Source of the DNA: Orientallactaga sibirica
Lineage: Eukaryota; Chordata; Mammalia; Rodentia; Dipodidae
Assembly (NCBI GenBank): GCA_036365145.1
Contig: JAEOAD010000982.1
Location: forward strand, 7,962,001-8,026,000
Length of the DNA: 64,000 nt
Direction of reading: 5' to 3'
The number at the start of each line of letters is the position of its first letter. Position 1 is the first letter of the stretch. Both the position numbers and the translations under genes were made by a program. The notes under the pieces are model-generated. The model did no database searches, was not told where the DNA came from, and was given only the letters and a program-made list of their open reading frames with translations. This document shows, piece by piece, positions 54,060-64,000 of this stretch.

Positions 54060-54420
54060 ATCTCTAGAGAGATGGGTCAGTGGTTACATGAGACCTGGAG
54101 GGGGTCTGAGACTGCCTGAGTTCTAATCTCCAGAACCCATGAAAACAGCTAAGTTTGGCCACACAGATCAGTAACAACAGTCCTGGGGGCGTGGGGGTGG
54201 GCAGAGATCTGAGAATCCCGGGGGTTTGCTCTGGAGTTAACAAGGAACTCCAGTTCAAGGAAGGACAAACAAGCTGCTGAGTAATGGAGGAGGACACTCA
54301 GTGTTCTCCAGCTCCGAGAGGTGTGCTATTCATAGGCATATACATGTGTACACACCATACACAAATATCCCCCATAGTATGTCCATGCAAAAAAACCTTC
54401 CACAAGCCTGAAAATCCATA
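54060..54420 (+). repeat. Old B2/B3-like SINE
   Basis: TAGAGAGATGGGTCAGTGGT head, with CTAATCTCCAGAACCCATG and a diverged body. Confidence 0.6.
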
Positions 54421-54524
54421 CTCATCAACTTAACGCTTGCTTTTTCCTCTCATCAAGACTATTTTTAGTGGCTATGTAATAATCATAGCTAAGTATGGCA
54501 ACACTAATCTAAGTATTTTGTGCT

Positions 54525-54605
54525 GTTTTCTGGAGCAGAGAATCAAAGCTAGGACCTAGCATATGCTAAACAAGGCTGTCCCACTGAGCTATACCTCCAG
54601 CCACG
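54525..54605 (-). repeat. ID-like SINE piece
   Basis: CCCACTGAGCTATACCTCCA is the reverse of an ID-like head. Confidence 0.65.
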
Positions 54606-54609
54606 CTAT

Positions 54610-54760
54610 GCATTTTTGTATATATCAACCCTTTTTAAGCCTCCAAATCACTCTATGAAGTAGGCATTATTATCATTTTACAGATAGAAAATGTATTTGC
54701 CTTGAAGTCACCCCATAGCAAGTGGTCATCCTGACATTTCCTTTTAAGCCAGCTTGGGAA
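54610..54760 (-). repeat. MIR relic
   Basis: GAAGTAGGCATTATTATCAT TTTACAG followed by GTCACCCCATAGCAAGTGG is a MIR core in the reverse sense. Confidence 0.75.
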
Positions 54761-55465
54761 CCTATGCTTTTTACCAGCCCCCTTAATCTTGGAAATTCTG
54801 CTTGTTTCTGTGTTTTCATTATTGTGTGTAGCCTAGCATTGCACCTCTATGTGTATAACTGCCCTCTATCACGACATAATGGAGTATTTTCCTGACAGAG
54901 CAGAATCCCAAGTCCTTTTGTGAGAGGGGTGTCCACAGTACTCCACAATGAATTGGGAACGTTCGTGTTTATTTGGCAAGAAAATGTTCAAGGTCACCCC
55001 ATAGAAGAGAATGACACAGGAGGAGTTAAGACCTGAGTTTTCCAATTCTACTTTCTATTTCCCTCCCTTGCTCACCTTACATTTAAAGACACACTCAAAC
55101 CAGTATCTTCTTTGCTAAGCCAACATCAGTTGACAGCATTTTCTCTGAGACTTCTTGTTGACGCAGGTTAACATGTGGGTTAACTCGATGGGGCTCAGCC
55201 GAGAACCTAAGAACTAAGTGGAGTAAGATGCTTAGTGAGGCCAGTGCTCAAGTTAATCGCCTGCTTCTGGTCCAGCTCCCCACTTCAGGAAGGCAGAGCT
55301 GTGGCCAAGAACGAGGGGAAAATGCCACACAAGATGGAAGGCTTCATCTTACTACTTCTCTTTGGCTATGAAGGTATGAGCTATTCAGCCATTGGCATTT
55401 ATTACATACTTAATAATATAATTTCATTAATAAGATAATTGATAAATTGGAATACGACTTAAACA
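54761..55465. other. Non-repetitive stretch
   Basis: Nothing recognised. Confidence 0.5.
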
Positions 55466-55475
55466 GTAAGATTTA

Positions 55476-55622
55476 TGTCGGGCATGGTGGCAAATGCTTT
55501 TAATACCGACACTCAGGAGGCAGAGGTAGGAGGATGGCTGTGAGTTCGAGGCCAGCCTGGGACTACAGAGTGACTTCCAGGTCACCCTGGACTAGAGTGA
55601 GACCCAATCTCAGGGAAAAAAA
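55476..55622 (+). repeat. B1-like SINE
   Basis: GTCGGGCATGGTGGCAAATG to GAGACCCAATCTC. Confidence 0.9.
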
Positions 55623-56300
55623 TAGGAAGACTTATTAGTCAACAACACATGCTAGTTAACATGTGTTATTAATAAACAACGTTCATCTTTGTGTGGTTAT
55701 GTTTGTCATTCTCTCGCTGCTGGTTTCCTGGTCCTGTGAGGAGCCTTGTAAAGTTCAAAGGATGCTTAACATTCAACAGAAAGAAGGAAAGGCCTCAGAA
55801 AGTATATAAAACGGCTGTAACAACAATTAATGAGAAGGCATATATTCTTGAAAACTTTTAGTAGTCAAAGTTGAGTGGTTGTAGAATTTAATCTTCTAAA
55901 CCTGGCTAGTCCTGAGGGTGAAGGAGGCAGCTATTAATAGTTCTGCTGGGACAAGTGCAAACCAGGACTGCCCCAGGCGAATCAGGACGAAAGGTCACCC
56001 TAGTTTAAATATGGATTAACATAACACGCCCAGTACCACTCAAGTCTAATAAAAAGCATAATCCAACTGAGAGTCAGGAAACCCTAAAGACTCAATCCAC
56101 TCTGTCATTTTAAAGTTTCTAAATGTGGCCCTAGCAAGTGTGGTGGGCTTAAATAAAGGCAGATTAAAGTCCTATTCCTAAAATATCAATCAAATCAACT
56201 TTTAAATTCTCTCTCAGTCTTAGAAACAATACTTTCAATTCTTAAGTAACCATCAACTCAGAATTCCATTTCAGGTTCATTCATCCAGACATTAGAAAAT
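55623..56300. other. Non-repetitive stretch
   Basis: Nothing recognised. Confidence 0.5.
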
Positions 56301-56304
56301 GGTT

Positions 56305-56625
56305 GAAGGGCTGGAGATTGGTTCAGTGAATATAGCATTTGCCTAGCCTGCATGAGATCCTGTGTTCAATCCCCAGAAACACTGCAAAAACAAACTCCTA
56401 GAGCCCTTGTCAGGCATGGTCACACACACCTATAAAGTAATCTTAGCACTAGGCTGGCTAAAACAGAAAGGTCATACATTTGAAGACAGTCTAGGATGGT
56501 GATTAAAGAGTATAATCTTAGGACTTGGGATGTGGAGGCAAAAAGGATCAGGAGTTTGAGACCACATTTGGATACACATAAAAAGTTCAAAGGCCAGACT
56601 GAGATAGCTGAGACCCTGTCAGAGA
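56305..56625 (+). repeat. ID/B4-like composite SINE, old
   Basis: ID-like head (GGGCTGGAGATTGGTTCAGT) followed by diverged B1-like blocks to GAGACCCTGTCAG. Confidence 0.55.
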
Positions 56626-56654
56626 GCGAGACTCCCCACCAGCCTGTGGACCTG

Positions 56655-56838
56655 TCAGGAAGGAAGGAAGGAAGGAAGGGAGGGAGGGAGGGAGGGAGGA
56701 GGGAGGGAGGGAGGGAGGGGGGGGGAGGGAGGGGAGGGAGGGGAGGGGGGGGGAGGGGAGGGGAGGGGAGGGGAGGGGAGGGGGGGAGGGGAGGAGGGAG
56801 GGGAGGGGAGGGGGGAGAGAGAAAGGAAGGGAGGGAAC
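56655..56838 (+). repeat. (GGAA)n/(GGGA)n/(GGGGA)n purine tract
   Basis: About 180 bases of almost pure purine with many GGG and GGGG runs at short spacing, potentially able to form G-quadruplexes. Frames across it are low-complexity artefacts. Confidence 0.95.
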
Positions 56839-57014
56839 ACCAGTCAAGTTAGAATTCCTGATTTGCACCATTCTTCTCTGCTTTCTAATTATATATTATT
56901 GATAGAGTACTCACTTTTATGAGTCACAAGTCTTAAGACTTTTGTTATTTTAGTCACATTTCTAATGTCTGGTAAGACTTGTAAAAATATAACCACAAGG
57001 TCTTTTGTTGTTGT

Positions 57015-57170
57015 TGTTTTGGTCCCCCACCCCCAGGAAGGGTCTCAGTGTAGTCCAGACTGACAACCTGGAATTCACTTGGTAGTCTCAGGGTGGCCTG
57101 GAACTAGGTGATCCTCCTACCTCTGCCTCTGAGTACTAAAAATAAAGATGTGCACAGCCATGCCTGGGCC
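57015..57170 (-). repeat. B1-like SINE, old
   Basis: AGGAAGGGTCTCAGTGTAGT to GATGTGCACAGCCATGCCTG in reverse. Confidence 0.8.
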
Positions 57171-57235
57171 CAAGGTTATTTTATAAACCCTAAGATATAG
57201 ATAGCGATATATAGATATAGTTCTTTTTATTTAGT

Positions 57236-57402
57236 TCTTAATTTATTTATTTATTTATTTGCTTTTTCGAGGTAGGGTCTCGCTCTAGCTCAGGAGGACC
57301 TAGAATTCACTATGTAGTCACAGGGTGGACTCGAACTCATAGTGATCCTCCTACCTCTGCCTCCCAAGTGCTGGGATTAAAGGTGTGCACCACCACACCT
57401 GG
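57236..57402 (-). repeat. B1-like SINE
   Basis: (TTTA)n tail, then GAGGTAGGGTCTCGCTCTAG to GTGTGCACCACCACACCTGG. Confidence 0.92.
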
Positions 57403-57560
57403 CCTTGTTTTGTTTTGTTTTGTTTTGTTTTGTTTTGTTTTGTTTTGTTTTGAGACAGGTTCTTACACTGTATGCCAGGCTGGCTTTGAACTCACAGCAA
57501 TCCCCTGCCTCTGTCTCTTGACAGGTGTTGGGATTATACCCATGAGCCACCACATGTAGC
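57403..57560 (-). repeat. (TTTTG)n then old B1-like SINE
   Basis: About ten TTTTG units (57403-57450), then AGACAGGTTCTTACACTGTA to ATGAGCCACCACATG. Confidence 0.85.
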
Positions 57561-57654
57561 TTCTAACATGTAAGCTGTGTTTCTAAGTAGAAATCATTTC
57601 AACCAGTGGTCAGGATTTTTTTTAATCCCCCTGCAATTAAAAGTCAACAAATTT

Positions 57655-57740
57655 ATTTGGGAGGGGGCAGGGCTGGGGATGGAGCCTGGGCCTCCTGCAA
57701 GCTTAGCAAGCACTCTACCCTGGAGCTATAGCCCCCTTGT
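57655..57740 (-). repeat. ID-like SINE piece
   Basis: AAGCACTCTACCCTGGAGCT ATAGCCCC is the reverse of an ID-like head. Confidence 0.65.
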
Positions 57741-58390
57741 CTTAGTAACTCTGAATGCCTTCTGATGCTTTGGGGGTTTTAGTGTTTCTCCTATGCTCCT
57801 CATCCTTTCCTCACAAGAAGTCTAAGCAGAGACGTTCAAGGTTTAGAGCCAAACAGCCCTGGCTGTCAGACAGACATCCACGGAGCTGGCCCTTAGACTT
57901 CTTTTTCTCATTTGTTGGCACTGAGATTCATTTGTTCAAGGACCCATGAGTATCTGCAGTGGGGCAAACATTTTGGAGTAACTTGACCCTCTGTGCAGAT
58001 CATTGACTCCGTGCAGATCGTTGATCTGCTCCTGGACCCCTAAATGTGAAGAAGTCCTCTAAAACTTTGCCAGTGCACTTTTAAGTTAGACCTGCCCATT
58101 TCAGTGGGCAGCAGTCACAAAAGACAAGCAACAGTGGGCAGGGAGGACAGGCCTCTTTCCTGTTCCATAGTTTACCAATGTATGCATGGTTTAGGGACTC
58201 CAGAAAGAGCAGAGAACCTATCTGTCCAGATGAAAGGGAATGTGGACCAGTGGTAAAGCTTGGGGAGCTTAATTGAATTCTCTTACCCACCTAACCCAGG
58301 CCTTCCACCCTACCCTGCTTAGAAGGCCAGTGTAACCTCCTGTGTTCTCTTAGCCAAAGGGGATGCTGTGAGAGACAGAGTAAAACTAAA
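57741..58390. other. Non-repetitive stretch
   Basis: GTGCAGATCRTTGA is repeated at about 57995 and 58010. No gene recognised. Confidence 0.5.
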
Positions 58391-58392
58391 GA

Positions 58393-58585
58393 GGGGCTGG
58401 AGAGATGGCTTAGTAGTTAAGCCGCTTGCCTGTGAAGCCTGAGGACCCAGGTTCAACTCTTCAGAACTCATGTAGCTAGAAGCACATGGTGGTGAATGTG
58501 TCTGCAGTTCATTTACAGTGGCTGGAGGCCCTGGCATACCTGTTCTCTCTCTCTCTCTCTCAAATAAAAATACAATATTTAAAAA
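58393..58585 (+). repeat. B2-like SINE
   Basis: Complete copy ending CAAATAAAAATACAAT. Confidence 0.92.
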
Positions 58586-58598
58586 AAAACAATGTTAA

Positions 58599-58960
58599 TG
58601 CCAGGTGTGGTGGTGCACGCCTTTAATCCCAGCACTCAGGAGGCAGAGGTAGAAGGATCACCATGAGTTTGAGACCACCCTGAGACTATGTAGTGAATTC
58701 CAGGTCAGCCTGGACTACAGTGAAACCCTACCTCGAAAAACAAAACAAAACAAAACAAAACAAAACAAAAACAATGTTAAACTGGGTGTGTGGTGCATGC
58801 CTTTAATCCCAGCACTTGGGAGGCAGAGGTAGGAGGATTGCTATAGGAGGATCACTGTGAGTTCAAGGACATCCTGAGACTACATAGTGAATTCCAGGTC
58901 AACCTGGGCTGGAGAGAGACCCTACCTCAAAAAACCGAAAAAAAAATTAAAAAAAAACAC
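58599..58960 (+). repeat. Two B1-like SINEs in tandem
   Basis: 58599-58765 has an (AACAA)n tail and is flanked by ACAATGTTAA on both sides. 58780-58955 repeats GGAGGATYGCTATAGGAGGATCACTGTGAG internally. Confidence 0.92.
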
Positions 58961-59260
58961 TGACTGCATTTAATAAGTTTATAGTCCACATGGAGCCAGC
59001 ACACATGGGAAGGACGCATTCCATTGGATAACTGGAAAACTAAAGAAAAGTTCATTGATTCATTTACTCTTTGCTGTTTCTATTCTTTGATGACAATGGT
59101 TTCTTATTGCACTGAAGTAAGATCAAGTGGATGGCCCTTGCTTCTGCACTGGATGAAAGTTCACTTACGAATGCTCATAGCACAATCCTATTTCTCTTTC
59201 ATTGCACATTTTGGATTTTATGTCAATAATGTCGATAATATCAATCCTATGAAAATGTGT
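58961..59260. other. Non-repetitive stretch
   Basis: Nothing recognised. Confidence 0.5.
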
Positions 59261-59263
59261 TAA

Positions 59264-59640
59264 CTTGGGGCTGCGGATGTAGCTCAGTTGGTACAGTCAT
59301 TATCTGGCATATACAAAGCCCTGACTTCAATGCTCAGAACTTCGTAAATTTGGGATGGTTTTTGTATACGGTAATCTCACCACTCTGGAGTTAAAGGTGG
59401 GGGAGTCCACCCTTGACTACATAACAAATTCAAGTCTAGCTTGGCATACATGAGACACTGCCTCAAAAAATTTTTGCCCAGCATGGTGGTGCATGCTTTT
59501 AATCCCAGCACTTTGGAGGCAAAGGTAGGAAGGTCACAGTGAGTATGAGGCCATCCTGAGACTACATGGTGAATTCCAGGTCAGCCTGGGGCTAGAGCGA
59601 GACCCTAAAAAAAATTAATTAAATTAAAATTTAAAATTTA
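59264..59640 (+). repeat. ID/B4-like composite and B1-like SINEs
   Basis: ID head GGGGCTGCGGATGTAGCTCA with B1-like remains to about 59470, then a B1-like SINE at 59480-59610 with an (AATTAA)n tail. Confidence 0.85.
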
Positions 59641-59644
59641 AAAT

Positions 59645-60045
59645 GTTATTTTTATTTATGTACTTGCATGCATGTGTGTATGAGTGCACCAGGGTCTCTT
59701 GCCATGCCATGCCAGATGTGCCACTTTGCATCCATATTCATGTGGACACTGGGGAATCTAACTCAGAACAGCAGACTTTGCAAGCAAGGACTTTTAATCA
59801 CGGAGCCATCTCCCCAGCCTTCAAATACTTTTTAAAATCTTTTATTTTTATTTTTATTTATTTTCAAGAGAGAGAGAGAGAGAGAGAGAGAGAATGGGCA
59901 CAACAGAGTCTCTATGCAAATGAACTCCAGATGCATGAGCCACCATGTGCATCTGGCTGATGTGGGCACTGAAGAATTGAACCTGGGTCCTTAGGCTTTG
60001 CAGACAAGTACCTTAACCACTAAGCTATTTCTCCAGCCCCCCCCA
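59645..60045 (-). repeat. Reversed old B2/B3-like and B2-like SINEs
   Basis: Old copy at 59645-59820. Fuller copy at 59822-60040 with (GA)n at 59868-59893, ending CTAAGCTATTTCTCCAGCCC. Confidence 0.88.
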
Positions 60046-60051
60046 TTTTTT

Positions 60052-60205
60052 TTGTTTGCGAGGTAGGGTCTCACTCTGGTCCAGGCTGACCTGGAATTAA
60101 CTATGTAGTCTCAGGGTGGCCTCGAACTCTCGGCGATCCTCCTACCTCTGCCTCCTGAGTGCTGGGATTAAAGGCGTGCACCACCACGCCCGGCCCCCCC
60201 AATTT
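60052..60205 (-). repeat. B1-like SINE, young-looking
   Basis: CGAGGTAGGGTCTCACTCTG to GTGCACCACCACGCCCGGCC in reverse. Confidence 0.95.
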
Positions 60206-60269
60206 TTTTAATTAAACAAATGTACTAACCCATTCTTGGTTGTTTTTATTGTATAAAAGCACACACACA

Positions 60270-60425
60270 AGCCGGGCATGGTGGTGCACGCCTTTAATCC
60301 CAGCACTCGGGAGGCAGAGGTAAGAGGATTTGAGTTCCAGGCCACCCTGAGACTACATAGTTAATTCCAGGTCAGCTTGAGCCAGAGTGAGACCCTACCT
60401 CAAAAATCACCCCCCCCAAAAAAGA
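60270..60425 (+). repeat. B1-like SINE
   Basis: GCCGGGCATGGTGGTGCACG to CTACCTC, tail containing C8. AAAAGCACACACAC lies on both sides. Inverted relative to 60052-60205, 65 bases away. Confidence 0.94.
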
Positions 60426-60738
60426 AAAGCACACACACGGCCATCTAGCCTCAACTTAGAGGTAAATATGTTCCCCCTTTGCAAACATGTCACCAAGCAG
60501 GGATTGCAGAGTTTTGTAAAAGCAGCTTCAGTGAGCTGTAAATTCCGTGCCATTTAAACCATGCATATAAACGGTACAATTCAATAGTTTTTAATATACT
60601 TACATATCGATGGCACACACACCATCAATTTTAAAACAATTTCATCATCACTCCAAACACAAGCACCACCTCCCTATTCTCCCCATCCTCCTTCCAACCC
60701 CTGAGCATTCCAAATCCATTTTCTATCTCTATAGATTT
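60426..60738. other. Non-repetitive stretch
   Basis: Nothing recognised. Confidence 0.5.
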
Positions 60739-60898
60739 GCCTTTTTTTTTTTTTTCGAGGTCAGGTCTCACTCTAGCCCAGGCTGACCTGGAATTCACTA
60801 TGTAGTCTCAGGGTGGCCTCAAACTCATGGCCACGATCCTCCTACCTCTGTCTCCCGAGTGCTGGGATTAAAGGCGTGCACCACCACGCCCTGTCAAA
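60739..60898 (-). repeat. B1-like SINE
   Basis: T13, then CGAGGTCAGGTCTCACTCTA to GTGCACCACCACGCCCTG in reverse. Confidence 0.94.
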
Positions 60899-62165
60899 AT
60901 GTGCTCTCTTGTCTTTTGCTTGGAATGTCTTTGTGGTTCTTCTGTATTGAAGCATGAAAGGGTGACAGATTTATCCATGGATATGCCTGTTGCCTAAAAT
61001 AGCAGCATTTTCACACCAGAAGCAATCCCCTTCTTTCTTCTTCCCAAGGGGAACATTAGTGCAGCCTGCTGGGTTTCTCCTGTGTCTTCTTCATGTTTCT
61101 TAAGCAGATTAAGAGGCTGGTTCCAGTTTTTTAATCATTCATAGTTTTATGCTTTTCTCCTCAGCTTCATTCCACGGGAATGAACGCTTCTCTATTTAGT
61201 GATACCCAATCGAAGAGGCTAAAATAGTCTTTTTGTATGTTGTCTCCAAGGCATACTTTCCTCTCGGGCTTTCAAGGTTCATGTGGAGAAAGATACATGC
61301 CTTGAAGTTTCTTGTTGTGGCAACAAAGGTTTCCTCAGTGCAGTGGCCCTTTGGAGTCTAGATGACATATATTTATTTATGATGAGCAAGTAGCACACAT
61401 CACATAAAAGAATCTTAGTACACAGAAAACCATGCACCCATGTAATCGAAATCTCTTACTATTTTCCCCTTAAAAGCTACTTTTTTTTTCTTGTTCTCAT
61501 TTCAATAATGTTATATGTTATAGCCAACAAATACTTGGGTTTTTGCTCTCCAGTTGTTTTGATGATTAAATGATTGCGGGGAGCAGAGTGGGGGTGAAGC
61601 AGCTAATTTCATTTGCTGCTTGCTCCTTGGTGACAGGTTGCCAGTGAAATGCTTGTTGTTCCTCCTTTCTCTGTTCATTTCCATAAGGAGCTGGCACTCT
61701 GAATCCCAGGCTGCCTGCCGCCAAATGCTTACCAGAGAGGGGAGTCCAGAGTGGGGGAGGAGCTTGCAAGAAAGCAGCCTGGAAGCCAGGCCTCCCCTGT
61801 GTAACCCTTCCTATCCACAGGTAGACAGTGGCTGAGCCTCACTTCAGCCCCCTCTACTCTAAAGACTTGGAGGAATGCCAAAGCCGCTGGATGCCATGTT
61901 GTTGAGCCTCTTAGGAACTGTGGGTTGGCTTAATTGTAGCTGAGTAAAATGACCCACGTGGCCTTGGAGCCAAATTGATTTGGTTGTGAAAGCCACACCA
62001 TCAGTGGCCAACACCCCTCCCCTTTGAACCCCCCAAAAGAGTCTTAACAAACTAATGTTTACCCATCTGACAGGGTCCCAGGGAAACCTGTCTCTTGAGG
62101 GTAGAGGGTGGGGCACAGTGCCTCCTCTTTAACACCCTAAGTCAGCCAGGCACAAATTACTCATT
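60899..62165. other. Non-repetitive stretch, no gene recognised
   Basis: About 1.27 kb. A YAG acceptor-like CTATCCACAG stands at about 61811-61820, but no coding frame with matching splice sites could be built around it. Confidence 0.5.
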
Positions 62166-62167
62166 CA

Positions 62168-62560
62168 GAAACTGGGGATATAACTCAGTAGTAGAGTGCT
62201 TGCTTGAAAGCGTATGTGAGGCCTTAAATTCAATCTCTGGTATTAAAAATATTATAGTCGGGAGTGGTGGTGCACGCCTTTAATCCCAGCACTTGGGAAG
62301 CAGAGGTAGGAAGATTGCTGTGAATTTGAGGTCAACCTGGGATTATAAAGTGAGTTCCAGGTCAGCCTGGGTTATAGTGAGACCCTACCTCAAAAATAAA
62401 ATTTAAAAAGCTGGGCATGGTGGCGCACGCCTTTAATCCCAGCACTCAGGAGGCAGAGGTAGGAGGATTGCCGTGAGTTCAAGGCCAGTCTGAGACCACA
62501 TAGTAAATTCCAGGTCAGCCTGGACTAGAGCGAGACACTATCTCAAAAAAACAAACAAAT
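62168..62560 (+). repeat. ID-like and two B1-like SINEs
   Basis: ID-like at about 62170-62255 (GGGGATATAACTCAGTAGTA). B1-like at 62258-62400. B1-like at 62410-62560. Confidence 0.88.
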
Positions 62561-62561
62561 A

Positions 62562-62779
62562 GGGCTGGAGAGATGGCTTAGCAGTTAAGGCACCTGCCTC
62601 CAAAGCCTAAGAACACTGGTTCCAATCTCCAGGTCCCACGTTTAGCCAGATGCAAAGCGACGCAAGGGCGCAATGCCACACTTGACCACAAGCGGCGCAC
62701 ACATCTGGATTTTGTTCTCAGCAGCTGAGACACTGCTGGCGCACCCATCTCTATCTGTCTTCCTCTCCCTCTCTCTCTG

Positions 62780-62790
<11 letters not shown>
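62562..62790 (+). repeat. B2-like SINE, third subfamily
   Basis: GGGCTGGAGAGATGGCTTAG, then ACGTTTAGCCAGATGCAAAG and GACCACAAGCGGCGCACACA. Confidence 0.94.
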
Positions 62791-62843
<53 letters not shown>

Positions 62844-62845
62844 GT
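62788..62845 (+). repeat. (TA)n microsatellite
   Basis: About 23 TA units then GTATATATGTACATA, replacing the usual A-rich tail of the preceding SINE. Confidence 0.95.
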
Positions 62846-62879
62846 ACATATATAAATAATATATAAAATTGTTAATTCA

Positions 62880-63095
62880 CTTTGTTTTATGGTTTTTCTT
62901 TATTTTTGTTTTGGGAGACAGAATTTCATGCAGCCCAGGCTGGCCTACAACTTTCTGTGTAGCCAAAGATGACCTTGAACTCCTGATTAGAGGTATATGC
63001 TACCAAGCCTAGTTTATGTGATGCTGGGGTGGAAACCAGGCCTTCACGAACGCTAAGCAGGCACTTTCCACCAACTAAACTCCATCCCCAGCCTA
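62880..63095 (-). repeat. Reversed ID/B4-like composite SINE, old
   Basis: B1-like body in reverse (AGACAGAATTTCATGCAGCC) then an ID-like head in reverse ending AACTAAACTCCATCCCCAGC. Confidence 0.7.
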
Positions 63096-63392
63096 TTTAT
63101 ATATTTTCTCATGTACTTTGTACTTCTTCATGGTCAGTGACAGGGGGCTTGGGTCATGTGCCCATGCAAGGATTAACTCTGGAGACTAAGGGACACCACC
63201 CCTGAAGCTCCAGTAGCACCTCTCCAGGTGTCTATTCAACTGCTGGGTGTCCCCTAGGCTTCTCAAACTTTGTGACTCAATCAGAGCATCTGCCACTCCA
63301 CCTTCCCCAAAACCCTGCCCCCCGAAACTTTCTCCCCCTTGCTAAATGGCATTTTTATTGCTCAGGGTTCAAACTTTTCTTCCTTTCACACT
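63096..63392. other. Non-repetitive stretch
   Basis: Nothing recognised. Confidence 0.45.
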
Positions 63393-63393
63393 G

Positions 63394-64000
63394 TATCAGT
63401 CAGGATTCTCTAAAGGAACAGTACTGATAGCATGAATATATATATTATAAAGGGTAGGGCTGGAGATATGGCTTAGTGGTTAAGGCACATGCCTGTGAAG
63501 CCTAAGGACCCCAGTTTGATTCTCCAGGTCCCATGTTAGCCAGATGCACAAGGTAGTGCATGTGTCTGGAGTTAGTTTGCAGTGGCTGGAGGCCCTGGCA
63601 TGCCCATTCTCAAAAAAAAAAAGAATGAATATATATATGATAAAGGGGATTTATTAGACCAGTTTATAGGGCTGGGCAGTCCAACAATGGCTGTCTACAG
63701 GCTGGAGAACATGGTATCTGCTCAGACCAAGAGTCTGGATACCTCAGCAGTCCCCATCTAACACCAAAGGCCTGGAGGAACCCTAGAGTGACACTGGTTG
63801 GTCTTTGGTTCACATTGGAAGGCTGGAGAAGCTGGGTTCCATGGTCAGTGAAAGACATCCAAAGGTAGATGTACTCACCAGCAAGTAGCAAGTGCAGCTG
63901 GGCAAAAGGCACTTCCTTTTCCTGGAACCTTTTTATATCTGGGCTGCCACCAGAAGGGCCACCCACTCTAGGGGATGGCCTACCTCCCCCAGTTAATCCA
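63394..64000 (-). mobile_element. Interspersed repeat starting GTATCAGTCAGGATTC, cut by window end
   Basis: TCAGTCAGGATTCTCTAAAG and GGGGATTTATTAGACCAGTT are typical of a mammalian DNA-transposon-derived (hAT-like) repeat. It resembles the reverse of the family at 12350-12915. A B2-like SINE splits it; ATGAATATATATATTATAAA and ATGAATATATATATGATAAA are the flanking copies. Confidence 0.5.
63447..63620 (+). repeat. B2-like SINE, second subfamily
   Basis: GGGCTGGAGATATGGCTTAG to CATGCCCATTCTC plus A10. Lacks the (CT)n segment. Confidence 0.92.

Overview
The window is vertebrate nuclear DNA from a rodent. It is packed with interspersed repeats and holds almost no coding sequence. Two SINE families dominate. 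One is a tRNA-derived B2-like element that opens with GGGCTGGAGAGATGGCTTAG and ends in (CT)n plus AAATAAATAAA. The other is a 7SL-derived B1-like element (GCCGGGCGTGGTGGCGCACG ... GAGACCCTACCTC). ID/B4-type composites, MIR, L1 and MT/ORR1-like ERVL-MaLR LTRs are also present. From memory, this form of the B2-like consensus suggests a jerboa-type rodent (Dipodoidea, such as Jaculus); that is an inference, not a search result.

Layout. At 1-4040 lie an LTR remnant and a 1.4 kb near-identical tandem duplication that splits an L1 endonuclease region. At 4040-12230 are decayed L1 pieces, B2-like insertions, a 36-nt U2 snRNA fragment, two LTR types and an L1-associated 3' repeat. At 12.3-33.7 kb are ordinary SINE-rich intergenic DNA, MIR relics, a minus-strand L1 3' region, MaLR solo LTRs, another ERV-like LTR and a second U2-like fragment. 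At 33.76-39.1 kb is a decayed L1 whose 5' end carries about three diverged ~200-bp monomers followed by ORF1, the start of ORF2, and then a reverse-transcriptase piece. At 41.56-42.67 kb is a processed NPM1 pseudogene that appears to come from the short B23.2 splice form. At 43.86-45.69 kb is a complete non-autonomous MaLR element on the minus strand (LTR, internal region, LTR) with a GCAAC target duplication and a tRNA-Leu-like primer site. At 52.33-52.87 kb is a CpG-rich promoter-like island, immediately followed by the one clearly intact gene, a tRNA-Val(UAC) gene at 52866-52938. From 53 kb to the end are SINEs, simple repeats and non-repetitive DNA.

No protein-coding gene with recognisable exons was found. 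Long open frames are simple-sequence artefacts, SINE antisense frames or pieces of dead elements. The CpG island may hold the first exon of a gene leaving the window in either direction, but this could not be established. SINE and LTR borders were read by eye and may be off by about 5-20 bases.
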